NCBI RefSeq assembly: GCF_027286305.1
Contig: NZ_CP114599.1
Coordinates: 1,612,001-1,676,000 of the forward strand
Source: Phenylobacterium sp. NIBR 498073
Lineage (GTDB): Bacteria; Pseudomonadota; Alphaproteobacteria; Caulobacterales; Caulobacteraceae
DNA length: 64,000 nucleotides
Direction: 5' to 3'
Program-made: the position numbers and the translations under genes
Part shown: positions 36,818-44,085 of the stretch, in pieces
Position numbering within the stretch: the stretch's first letter is position 1
How the letters are laid out: each line of letters begins with the position of its first letter
Notes under the pieces: generated by a model
What the model saw: only the letters and a program-made list of their open reading frames with translations
What the model was told of the DNA's origin: nothing
The model's database searches: none

Positions 36818-36866
36818 CCCCCGCAGGCCTTAGTCAGGGCGCAAAGAGACTGCGGGGACGGCGCGC

Positions 36867-37436
36867 TTGAGTCAGGAACGGTCGGCGGACGGACGGCGGC
36901 GGCGGGGCGAGGACAACCGCGCCCGGATCGTTGCGGCCATGCTGGAGATCATCCAGGAGGGCGAGGTGTCGCCCAGCGCCGAGCAGGTCGCCGAGCGCGC
37001 CGACGTCGGCCTGCGCACCGTATTCCGGCACTTCAGCGACATGGACAGCCTCTATTCGGAGATGTCTGAGGCGATCGAGCAGATGATGCAGGCCGCGGTC
37101 GACCGGCCGTTCAAGTCGGCTGATCCGCGTGAGCGCGTCGTCGAACTGGTCGCCCGGCGCGCGGCGGTGTTCGAGAAGATCGCCCCGTTCAAGCGCGCTT
37201 CGGACGTCCTCCGTCACCGCTCTCGGTTCCTCGAGGCCGGCAGCGAACGGCTAGTGGCGGCGCTGCGCATGATCCTGGTGCGTGAACTGCCGCCGCAGGT
37301 CGACCCACTGACGGTCGAGACCCTCGACCTGCTGCTGAGTTGGGAAAGCTGGGCGAGGCTGCGGCGCGAGCAGGGGCTCAGCCCCGCCCGCGCGCGCCAG
37401 GTTCTGGAGGCCTCGGTTCGGAGGCTGCTCGCCTAG
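36867..37436 (+). CDS. TetR-family regulator (TTG start)
   Basis: A 189-residue regulator. Helix-turn-helix at about residues 18-65: ARIVAAMLEIIQEGEVSPSAEQVAERAD, then VGLRTVFRHFSDMDSL. The C-terminal domain is helical. The first usable codon is TTG at 36867; the first ATG is inside the DNA-binding domain, so TTG must be used unless the start is further upstream. It lies 49 bases after the GST gene and is the nearest candidate to bind the palindromes at 31105 and 34622. Its stop shares CTAG with the convergent S10 gene. Confidence 0.85.
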   Translation: MSQERSADGRRRRGEDNRARIVAAMLEIIQEGEVSPSAEQVAERADVGLRTVFRHFSDMDSLYSEMSEAIEQMMQAAVDRPFKSADPRERVVELVARRAAVFEKIAPFKRASDVLRHRSRFLEAGSERLVAALRMILVRELPPQVDPLTVETLDLLLSWESWARLRREQGLSPARARQVLEASVRRLLA

Positions 37437-38932
37437 GGGCGCGATCGCTCGGCCAGGAACACGCGGATGTCGGCGGCCAACAGCTGGGCGCTGTCGTCGC
37501 CGAGGTAGGGCATGTGTCCGGACGGATAGACCTTCATGGTCAGCCGCTCGCGCGCTAGGCCCGAGTGGCGCGCCACGTTCTCGAGCGCGCCGAAGGTGGT
37601 GACGAGGTCGTAGTAGCCCGAGCCGGTGAACACCCCGAGCGAGGGGTTGCGACGCATGGCGGTGGCGAGGTCTTCGGCATAGTTGCGCGGGCCAGGGCCC
37701 CAGTTCCAGCGCGAATTGACCTCGGTGAAGGCGATCGCCTGGTAGGTCGAGGGGGCGCGAACCTTCAGCTCCCGCTCGACATAGTCGTTGATGCCGGCGA
37801 CGAAGGACGGCGTGTACTGGCCCATGGCCGGGTCGTCGGCGACCGGATCGCCGGCGCTGGCGGCCAGCGGCAGGGTGTAGCGGCCGTCATAGGCGCCGAT
37901 CTGCAGGCCCTGGTCCTTCAGCAGCAGCTCGCCGAACTTCGACAGCGAAATGCGCAGGTCGGCGTCCAGCCAGGTCCGGGCCGAAAGCCCGGTCAGGGCG
38001 GCGAGCCCCTCGGCGACCTTGGCCTTGTCGGCGGCGGGCAGGTCCTCGCCCGCATAGAGGGCCGGCAGATAGACCTCGCGGGCGAACTTGCGGGCGGCCT
38101 CGGCGGCGCCTTCGGCCGAGCTCGCGGCGGCCTTGCCGTGGACCCAGGCGGTGGCGGCCATGGTCGGCAGGCTGGCCAGCGCGGCGCGATCGTCGCCGGC
38201 CCCGCCGCCGCGGTTCATGTCGAACGACGGGCCCAGGATGATGACGCCGTTGAGGGTGGTCGCGCCCAGCGCGCCGGCCGGCGACATCGGGCCGCCCATC
38301 AGGTTGGTCGCCACGACCGAGGCGCGGACCGTGCCGTAGCTTTCGCCCATCAGGAACTTCGGCGAGTTCCAGCGGCCGTTGGCGGTCAGCCAGCCCTGGA
38401 TGAACTCGCTGGTGGCGCGCGCGTCCTGGGTGACGCCGTAGAAGTCCTCGGCCCGGCCGCCGGGCAGCAAGCGGCTGTAGCCGGTGCCGATCGGATCGAT
38501 GAACACCAGGTCGGCGACGTCCAGCAGCGAGTACGGATTGTTCTCCAGCGCGAAGGGCGGGACGGTCGGCGGCTTGACCGGGTCGGCCATGGCGATGCGG
38601 CGCGGGCCCAGCATGCCCATGTGCAGCCACACTGAGGACGAGCCCGGCCCGCCGTTGAACACGAACACGACCGGGCGGTCGGTCTTCGCGCCCTTGGCCA
38701 CATAGGAGAAGCTGAACAGGCTGGCCGCCGGCTGGCCGTTGGCGCCCTTCAGGATCGTCTCCTGCAGCGTCGTGCGGTAGGCGACCTTCTTGCCCATGAA
38801 GACGCCGGCGTGGTCGCTGGCGTAGGCCCGCGGCGCGGCGATCGCCGCTGCGGGGTCGGGGGCGGCCAGCGACGGCGGCGCGACGGCGGCGAGCAGCAGG
38901 GCGGCGGCGCCCGCCGAAATCAGATGGCGCAT
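37433..38932 (-). CDS. exported S10 serine carboxypeptidase-like protein (1)
   Basis: A 499-residue protein with a signal peptide (PPSLAAP, about residue 24). Family features: NGGPGSSSVWLHMGMLGPRR (oxyanion region, 93-112), IDPIGTGYSR, the nucleophile in GESYGT (Ser198) and a C-terminal His in PSGHMPY. S10 enzymes remove C-terminal residues from peptides at acidic pH. It is the third gene of a leftward operon: its start codon lies inside the end of the M61 gene (13-base overlap). Paralogues lie at 52080 and 53900. Confidence 0.92.
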   Translation of the reverse strand: MRHLISAGAAALLLAAVAPPSLAAPDPAAAIAAPRAYASDHAGVFMGKKVAYRTTLQETILKGANGQPAASLFSFSYVAKGAKTDRPVVFVFNGGPGSSSVWLHMGMLGPRRIAMADPVKPPTVPPFALENNPYSLLDVADLVFIDPIGTGYSRLLPGGRAEDFYGVTQDARATSEFIQGWLTANGRWNSPKFLMGESYGTVRASVVATNLMGGPMSPAGALGATTLNGVIILGPSFDMNRGGGAGDDRAALASLPTMAATAWVHGKAAASSAEGAAEAARKFAREVYLPALYAGEDLPAADKAKVAEGLAALTGLSARTWLDADLRISLSKFGELLLKDQGLQIGAYDGRYTLPLAASAGDPVADDPAMGQYTPSFVAGINDYVERELKVRAPSTYQAIAFTEVNSRWNWGPGPRNYAEDLATAMRRNPSLGVFTGSGYYDLVTTFGALENVARHSGLARERLTMKVYPSGHMPYLGDDSAQLLAADIRVFLAERSRP

Positions 38933-40635
38933 TGATTGTCCGGCACTTGAGGAACGCGGGCCCAGCGGTAGCCGTCCTGGGCCTGGCCGCGGGGCAGGTA
39001 GGTGATGGCGAGGTCGCGGCCTTCGCGGCGGATCTTCAGGGTGATGGTCTGCTCGGGCTTGGCCTGGACGGCGTCCAGCACTACCGCTTCGGTGACCTCG
39101 TCGCCGTCGCGGACGCCGGCGGCGGCGGCCTGAGACCCGGCGACCAGGCCCTTCACGATCCGCGGGCTGGCGGTCAGCGAGGCGCTGTCAAAGCCGAGCT
39201 CGAATGCGCGGAAGCTGGCGGCCTCGCGCTTGAAACAGGGACCATAGGCGTCCGACGGCGGGACTAGCAGCTTGCCGGCCATCATGGCGGCGTGCTCGGC
39301 GCGGACCTGCGGCCCGAGTTCGGCCGCGACGAGTTCCAGCCAGGCCTCGGTGTCGTATGACTGGCTGGCGGCGCGGCGAGCCAGCATCGCCTTGACCAGG
39401 TCGTCCAGCCGGCGCTTTCCGCCCGACTTGGCGCGCACCTGCGCGTCGACCATGGCCATGTAGAAGGCCCCGCGGTCGTAGGGCAGCTTGCGCACGCGGG
39501 TGTCGCTCCAGAACTTGGCGGCGATCCCCTCGGCCGTGGCGGTGTTGACCGGATTGCCGTAGTAGCTCTGCGCCCGCTCGTTGATCTGGGTCAGGAAATC
39601 TTCGGTGGAAATGAGGCCCGCGCGCCAGGGGATGGTCGCCGAATAGAATTCGGCCAGCCCTTCGCCGTACCAGGAGACGACGCCGTTCGGGCCGTCCAGG
39701 CCGCCCGGCCAGTTGTGAACGATCTCATGGGCCAGGTGATGGCGCATGCCCTCGACGGTCGGGGCCGGTTCGTCGCCGAAGCCCGACATGAACGAGTTGA
39801 TCAGCCCGGCGCCGCCGGTCCCGGGATAGGGATTGTGGCGGAAGAACACGCGGTAGGGCTTGTCGGACTCGCCGAAGAAGGTGGCGATTGCGATGCGGGC
39901 CTTCTCGGTCCAGCTGGCCACCGCCGGTACGTCGAACGGCGGAGTTCCCAGCCAGTAGATCGCGAACGGCTGGCCGCTCGAGGCCTCCGGATAGCTCCTC
40001 AGCGGACCGGCCATGTAGAATGTGTTCGCGAGCAGCTCGACCGGGCCGACCAGCTTCAGCGGGCCTTCGCCCAGGCTCTGGGCGCCGCGCGAGCCTGTAG
40101 GCATGGCGGCCAGGTCCCAGTCGAGGCTCAGGCTGTAGGGCTTGCCGGTGTCGGGGAGCGCCAGGAAGGTCACGCCCGCGCCGTTCAGGCCGCCGGCCTC
40201 GGGCCGCAGGTCGAACGGCGGGCCCGAGCCGAGCTTGGGCCGGAAGGCCTCGGCCGCAGCCTCGTAGCGGACGCTCACGTCGCCCTCGGTGGCGCGGGCG
40301 ACCTGCCAGCGGCGGAAATACATGAAGTTGGACGGGTCGACCGGGTCGTCCTTCTGGACCAGCGGGACCGGGCCCTTGGCGTCGACGACCTCGATCTGGG
40401 CCGCCTCGTACTGCTGGGTCTTCACCGAGGCGAAGACCATCGGCAGGCGCAGGAAAGGTTCGCCCGGCTTGGCGTTCGGGGCCTGCAGCTTCAGCGTCAC
40501 TCCTACCTTGTCGACCGCGCCGGACGTCTGGTGCGGGGCGAGGGTCAGGTTCAGAGCCGGGGGCGCGGTCTGGGCGCCGGCGCTCGTCGCGAGCGCCAGG
40601 GCGGCCGCGGCGGCCAGCAGGGTCTTGGTCTTCAT
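38920..40635 (-). CDS. exported M61-family aminopeptidase with PDZ domain (1)
   Basis: A 571-residue zinc peptidase with signal peptide (TSAGAQ, about residue 22). The M61 (glycyl aminopeptidase) catalytic motif HEIVH is at 303-307 with the third ligand Glu325 in WYGEGLAEFY. A PDZ-like region with RIVKGLVAGSQAAAAGVRDGDEV lies near residues 490-520. M61 enzymes remove N-terminal small residues such as Gly or Ala. Start ATG overlaps the stop of the PLP-enzyme gene (ATGA); its end overlaps the S10 start, so three genes are translationally coupled. A second M61 is at 50392. Confidence 0.93.
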   Translation of the reverse strand: MKTKTLLAAAAALALATSAGAQTAPPALNLTLAPHQTSGAVDKVGVTLKLQAPNAKPGEPFLRLPMVFASVKTQQYEAAQIEVVDAKGPVPLVQKDDPVDPSNFMYFRRWQVARATEGDVSVRYEAAAEAFRPKLGSGPPFDLRPEAGGLNGAGVTFLALPDTGKPYSLSLDWDLAAMPTGSRGAQSLGEGPLKLVGPVELLANTFYMAGPLRSYPEASSGQPFAIYWLGTPPFDVPAVASWTEKARIAIATFFGESDKPYRVFFRHNPYPGTGGAGLINSFMSGFGDEPAPTVEGMRHHLAHEIVHNWPGGLDGPNGVVSWYGEGLAEFYSATIPWRAGLISTEDFLTQINERAQSYYGNPVNTATAEGIAAKFWSDTRVRKLPYDRGAFYMAMVDAQVRAKSGGKRRLDDLVKAMLARRAASQSYDTEAWLELVAAELGPQVRAEHAAMMAGKLLVPPSDAYGPCFKREAASFRAFELGFDSASLTASPRIVKGLVAGSQAAAAGVRDGDEVTEAVVLDAVQAKPEQTITLKIRREGRDLAITYLPRGQAQDGYRWARVPQVPDNQCAI

Positions 40636-41888
40636 CAGGCGGGCGGGGTCCGTGGCAGCGCCGACAGCAGTCGGTCGACGTCGTTCATGTCATTGAACAC
40701 CGCCAGCGAGACTCGGAAGCGGTTCTGCGAGACGGTCAGGCGGATGTTGGCGGCCTTCATCAGGTCGCCGAGCTTGGCGCGGGCGTCCTTGAGCGCGAAG
40801 GCGACCAGGGCGGTGCGCGAGTCCAGCGGGGTCATCGGCTGGTAGCCGCGGCCGCGCAGTTCGGTCTGGACGGCCCTGATCAGCGGCTGGCGCGCGGCCT
40901 CGATGGCCGGGACGCCGAGGTCCTTGATCAGGCCCAGCGAATAGTCGAGCTGGACGACGCCGGTCCACGAGGTCGTGCCCATGGCGAACTTGCCGGCCGC
41001 GTCGGGCGACATGCCGTAGGTGGCGGCGCCGGGGCCCGGCTCGTCATAGGGGAAGACGTGGGATTTGAAGGCGTTGACCTGGTGGTAGCCCCACCACGGC
41101 CGCTTGACCTTGTCCTGGATCTCCTTGCGGACATAGAGGAAGCCCAGGCCGAAATCGCCCATCAGCCACTTGTAGGAAGACGCCGCGGCGAAATCGACGC
41201 CGGCCGCGCGCAGGTCGATCGGGCTGATCCCGGCTGCGTGGACCATGTCGACATAGACGTAGGCGCCGTGGGCGTGGGCCAGGTCGCAGACCGCCTTCAG
41301 GTCGTGCGCGAAGCCGTTGGTGGTCGAGACCGCGCTGATCGAGACCAGCTTGGTTTGGTCGTTCACAGCGGCGGCCATCTGGCCCATGTCGATGCGGCCG
41401 TCCTTGGTCATCGGCAAGGTGACGACATCCATGCCGGCCTTGCCGAGTTCGCCATAGGTGTAGAACGAGCCGAAGAAGTGCAGGGCGTCGGTGACGATGC
41501 GCCCGCCGCTCTCGGGAATGCCCAGCGCGCGGATCACCAGGTTCTCGCCCATGGTCGTGGACTGGATCAGCGACAGCTCGTCCGGCGCAGCGCCGACCAG
41601 TTCGCCGAACTTGGCGATCATCGCCGTTTCCTTGGCCCCGACGCTGTAGTTCGATACCGTGCCGTCCTGGCTCTTGTAGCGGAGGTACTCCTCCAGCGCC
41701 GCACGCGCGCCGAGCGGCATCGGGTGGGTCGAGCCGGCGTCCAGATAGGTGAACGGCATCTTGGCGAAGGCGTCCTTGGCCGGCAGCCGGGCCGGGGCGG
41801 GGGACGCCGGGGCCGCCGCGGCGGCCGACTGGGCCATGGCGCCGCCGGCGGCGGCGGCGGCGACGAGGGCGCGGCGCGTCAGCTTCAT
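40635..41888 (-). CDS. exported class V aminotransferase-fold PLP enzyme (isopenicillin N epimerase-like)
   Basis: A 417-residue PLP enzyme with a twin-arginine-type N-terminus (LTRRALVAAAAAGGAMAQ), so it appears to be exported folded to the periplasm. The fold-type I class V core is visible: VYVDMVHAAG with cofactor Asp214, SSYKWLMGDFG with Schiff-base Lys240, and GTTSWTGVVQL. Relatives include cysteine-lyase/desulfurase and isopenicillin N epimerase-like enzymes; racemisation, beta-elimination or lyase action on an amino acid or peptide are all possible. It is the first gene of the operon with M61 and S10. Confidence 0.85.
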   Translation of the reverse strand: MKLTRRALVAAAAAGGAMAQSAAAAAPASPAPARLPAKDAFAKMPFTYLDAGSTHPMPLGARAALEEYLRYKSQDGTVSNYSVGAKETAMIAKFGELVGAAPDELSLIQSTTMGENLVIRALGIPESGGRIVTDALHFFGSFYTYGELGKAGMDVVTLPMTKDGRIDMGQMAAAVNDQTKLVSISAVSTTNGFAHDLKAVCDLAHAHGAYVYVDMVHAAGISPIDLRAAGVDFAAASSYKWLMGDFGLGFLYVRKEIQDKVKRPWWGYHQVNAFKSHVFPYDEPGPGAATYGMSPDAAGKFAMGTTSWTGVVQLDYSLGLIKDLGVPAIEAARQPLIRAVQTELRGRGYQPMTPLDSRTALVAFALKDARAKLGDLMKAANIRLTVSQNRFRVSLAVFNDMNDVDRLLSALPRTPPA

Positions 41889-42048
41889 GGTGATCTCGCA
41901 CTCTTGCGGCCAGATCCGGCCGTGCTGGAAACGCTAGGCGCCAGCCGGCGGATTTTCTTGTCGTTCTCCAGGGCGAAGGTCGCCGCGGCGGCGAGGATTA
42001 TGCGGTGACCGGCTCCGGCTCTGCATTAGTCATGCGCCTGCTCCGCGA

Positions 42049-42531
42049 TCAGCGGAATTTGCGCGCCCGCATCGGGATGGCGGTGGTGCTCTTGGACTCG
42101 GTCAGGGTGACGATCGAGCGGACGTCGATAACGCCGGGCAGCTTCAGCAGGGTCGAGAAGATGAAGTCCTGATACCAGATCACGTCCGGCGCCAGGATCT
42201 TGAGCATGGCGTCCATCTCGCCGAAAACCGTATAGCATTCAAGGATTTCGGGGATGTCGTTGATGGCCTTGTGAAACTTCGCGCGGTCTTCGTCGCTCAG
42301 CGTCGTCATCTTCACCTGGGCGAAGATCTGCATCTTGAAGCCCAACTTCTCGCGGTCGACGATCACCACCTGCGCCTTGATGTAGCCCTCCTCGCGCATC
42401 CGCTGGATGCGCCGCCAGCAGGGCGACTGCGACAGGCCCACGCGCTCGGCGAGCTCGGCGGTCGAGAGCGAGGCGTCGCGCTGCATCAGCTCCAGGATTT
42501 TCATGTCGATGGCGTCGAGCTCGGCGGGCAT
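42049..42531 (-). CDS. Lrp/AsnC-family regulator
   Basis: A 160-residue regulator. Helix-turn-helix at about 8-55 (IDMKILELMQRDASLSTAELAER, LSQSPCWRRIQRMREEGYI) and a RAM effector domain (FAQVKMTTLSDEDRAKF, CYTVFGEMDAMLKIL). It is close to Lrp proteins that sense amino acids. AAGGA lies 9 bases before ATG 42531. It is placed between the PLP/M61/S10 operon and the divergent aminotransferase, the natural position for a regulator of the peptide-scavenging genes. Confidence 0.93.
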   Translation of the reverse strand: MPAELDAIDMKILELMQRDASLSTAELAERVGLSQSPCWRRIQRMREEGYIKAQVVIVDREKLGFKMQIFAQVKMTTLSDEDRAKFHKAINDIPEILECYTVFGEMDAMLKILAPDVIWYQDFIFSTLLKLPGVIDVRSIVTLTESKSTTAIPMRARKFR

Positions 42532-42690
42532 ATCTTATGTCCTTGGTTCAATATGCGCGCATAGCGGATGCGAGGATCGGCGCTGTCAAGGCCGAGTAAG
42601 GCAAGATAATCCCGAGTGGTGGAATAGGCTCACTTCACGATCAGCAACTGTCGCCGCACGGGCGGGGGGCAGCGCCTTGGGGGCGACGAA

Positions 42691-43848
42691 GTGAATATGC
42701 CGAGTAAGTCGCCCAAGCCTGCGGGGCCGCATACGCCGCCGCCCGAGGACTATTCAAACTGGGTGCGGACGGCGATGCGCAACATCGCGGCGACCCCGGA
42801 TGCGGCGGTGCTGTTCGACTCCACGATCAAGGAACCGACCGATCTGCTGGCCCAGGTCGTGCGCGGCGCGTTCGGCGGCGAAATCACCGACCGCTACGAG
42901 AGCGTGTTCGCCAACGGCAACCGCTTCGTCGCCGCCGCGGTGGCGCAGCGCTACGGCGTGCAGCCGGCCAACGTGCTCTGCACCACAGGCGCCACCAGCG
43001 CGATGGCGATGGCGATCCGCGCCTTCGTCGAGCCGGGCGACCACGTGATCGTCGAGACCCCGTGCTTCGACCTGCTGCCGGGCCTGGCCGCGGCGGCGGG
43101 GGCGACCATCAGCTATCTGCCGCGCCGCGCGCCCGACTTCGCGATCGACACCGCCGAGCTGGAAGGCCTGATACGGCCGCAGACGCGCCTGGTGCTGCTC
43201 ACCGACCTGCACAACCCGTCTGGCGCGTCGCTGGGGCAGGGGACGCTGCTGGCGCTGGCGGCCCTGGCCGGCAAGAGCGGCGTGCGTATCGTCATCGACG
43301 AGGTCTACGGCGACTTCGCCGGCCCTCACGTCGCGGCCGCCACCTACTCGCCCGAGATCATCAGCGTCGGCAGTCTGACCAAGGTTCAGGGCCTGTTCGC
43401 GTTGAAGTGCGGCTGGGCGATCGCCGCGCCCGACAAGATCGCCAGGATCCTGGCGGCGAGCGAGCAGGGCGACATGGGCGTTTCCAAGCTCTCCCACGCC
43501 GTCGCCGCGCGGGTGCTGGAGGACATGGCGCCCTTCGACGATCACTGGCGCGGCCTGCTGGCCCGCTCGCGTCCGGTGCTGGAGCGCCATGCACGCAGCA
43601 TGATCGCCGAGGGGCTGCTGGCCGGCGACCTGCCGGCCCATGGCTGCATGTATTTTCCGCGGGTGGTGGGCGTCGCCGACACCCACGCCTTCGCCGAGTG
43701 GCTGTGGCGCGAGCACCACGTGATGGTCGCACCGGGCGAGTTCTACGGATTGCCCGGGCATGTGCGGATCGGCTTCGGCGGGGACGCCGAACCCCTGGAC
43801 CGTGGCCTGGGCCGCTTCGCCGACGCCCTGCGACGGTACTCGCGATGA
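42691..43848 (+). CDS. class I/II PLP aminotransferase
   Basis: A 385-residue cytoplasmic fold-type I enzyme. Core motifs: CTTGATSAMAMAIRA, NPSG (175-178), DEVY with cofactor Asp203, SLTKVQG with Schiff-base Lys231, and the C-terminal Arg in VRIGFGG. It should transaminate an amino acid to its 2-oxo acid. It is cytoplasmic (no signal), in contrast to the exported PLP enzyme nearby. GTG 42691 and ATG 42697 are both possible starts after GGGGGCGACGAA. It is divergent from the Lrp gene and upstream of the receptor operon. Confidence 0.9.
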   Translation: MNMPSKSPKPAGPHTPPPEDYSNWVRTAMRNIAATPDAAVLFDSTIKEPTDLLAQVVRGAFGGEITDRYESVFANGNRFVAAAVAQRYGVQPANVLCTTGATSAMAMAIRAFVEPGDHVIVETPCFDLLPGLAAAAGATISYLPRRAPDFAIDTAELEGLIRPQTRLVLLTDLHNPSGASLGQGTLLALAALAGKSGVRIVIDEVYGDFAGPHVAAATYSPEIISVGSLTKVQGLFALKCGWAIAAPDKIARILAASEQGDMGVSKLSHAVAARVLEDMAPFDDHWRGLLARSRPVLERHARSMIAEGLLAGDLPAHGCMYFPRVVGVADTHAFAEWLWREHHVMVAPGEFYGLPGHVRIGFGGDAEPLDRGLGRFADALRRYSR

Positions 43849-44015
43849 CCTTGTGCGCTTCGCGTTTCGAATTCGCATCGGTCATGCGGGGCGAGGGCGG
43901 CAAGCGCATAAACAATCTGCGACGCTTTGGCGTCGGTTTGAAGAACGAAAAGAAAAACCGCGTTCCGGCGCCTAGCTTTTCCACAAGCGCCACAACGCAA
44001 AAGCGGAGTTTGCGG

Positions 44016-44065
44016 CCCGCCCCGAACGGGGAGCGGCGGGGCGCGTCGGAGCCGGAGGGGCTCCG
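44016..44065 (+). promoter_or_regulatory. hairpin-rich leader before the TBDR operon
   Basis: Short stems stand in a row just before the receptor start at 44086: CCCCG/CGGGG near 44020-44031 and CGGAGCC/GGCTCCG (7 bp) at 44047-44065. An earlier 6-bp hairpin CGACGC/GCGTCG lies at 43920-43935. They may attenuate or stabilise the operon message. This is only a structural observation. Confidence 0.35.
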
Positions 44066-44085
44066 TGACAACAGGGGGATATAAG

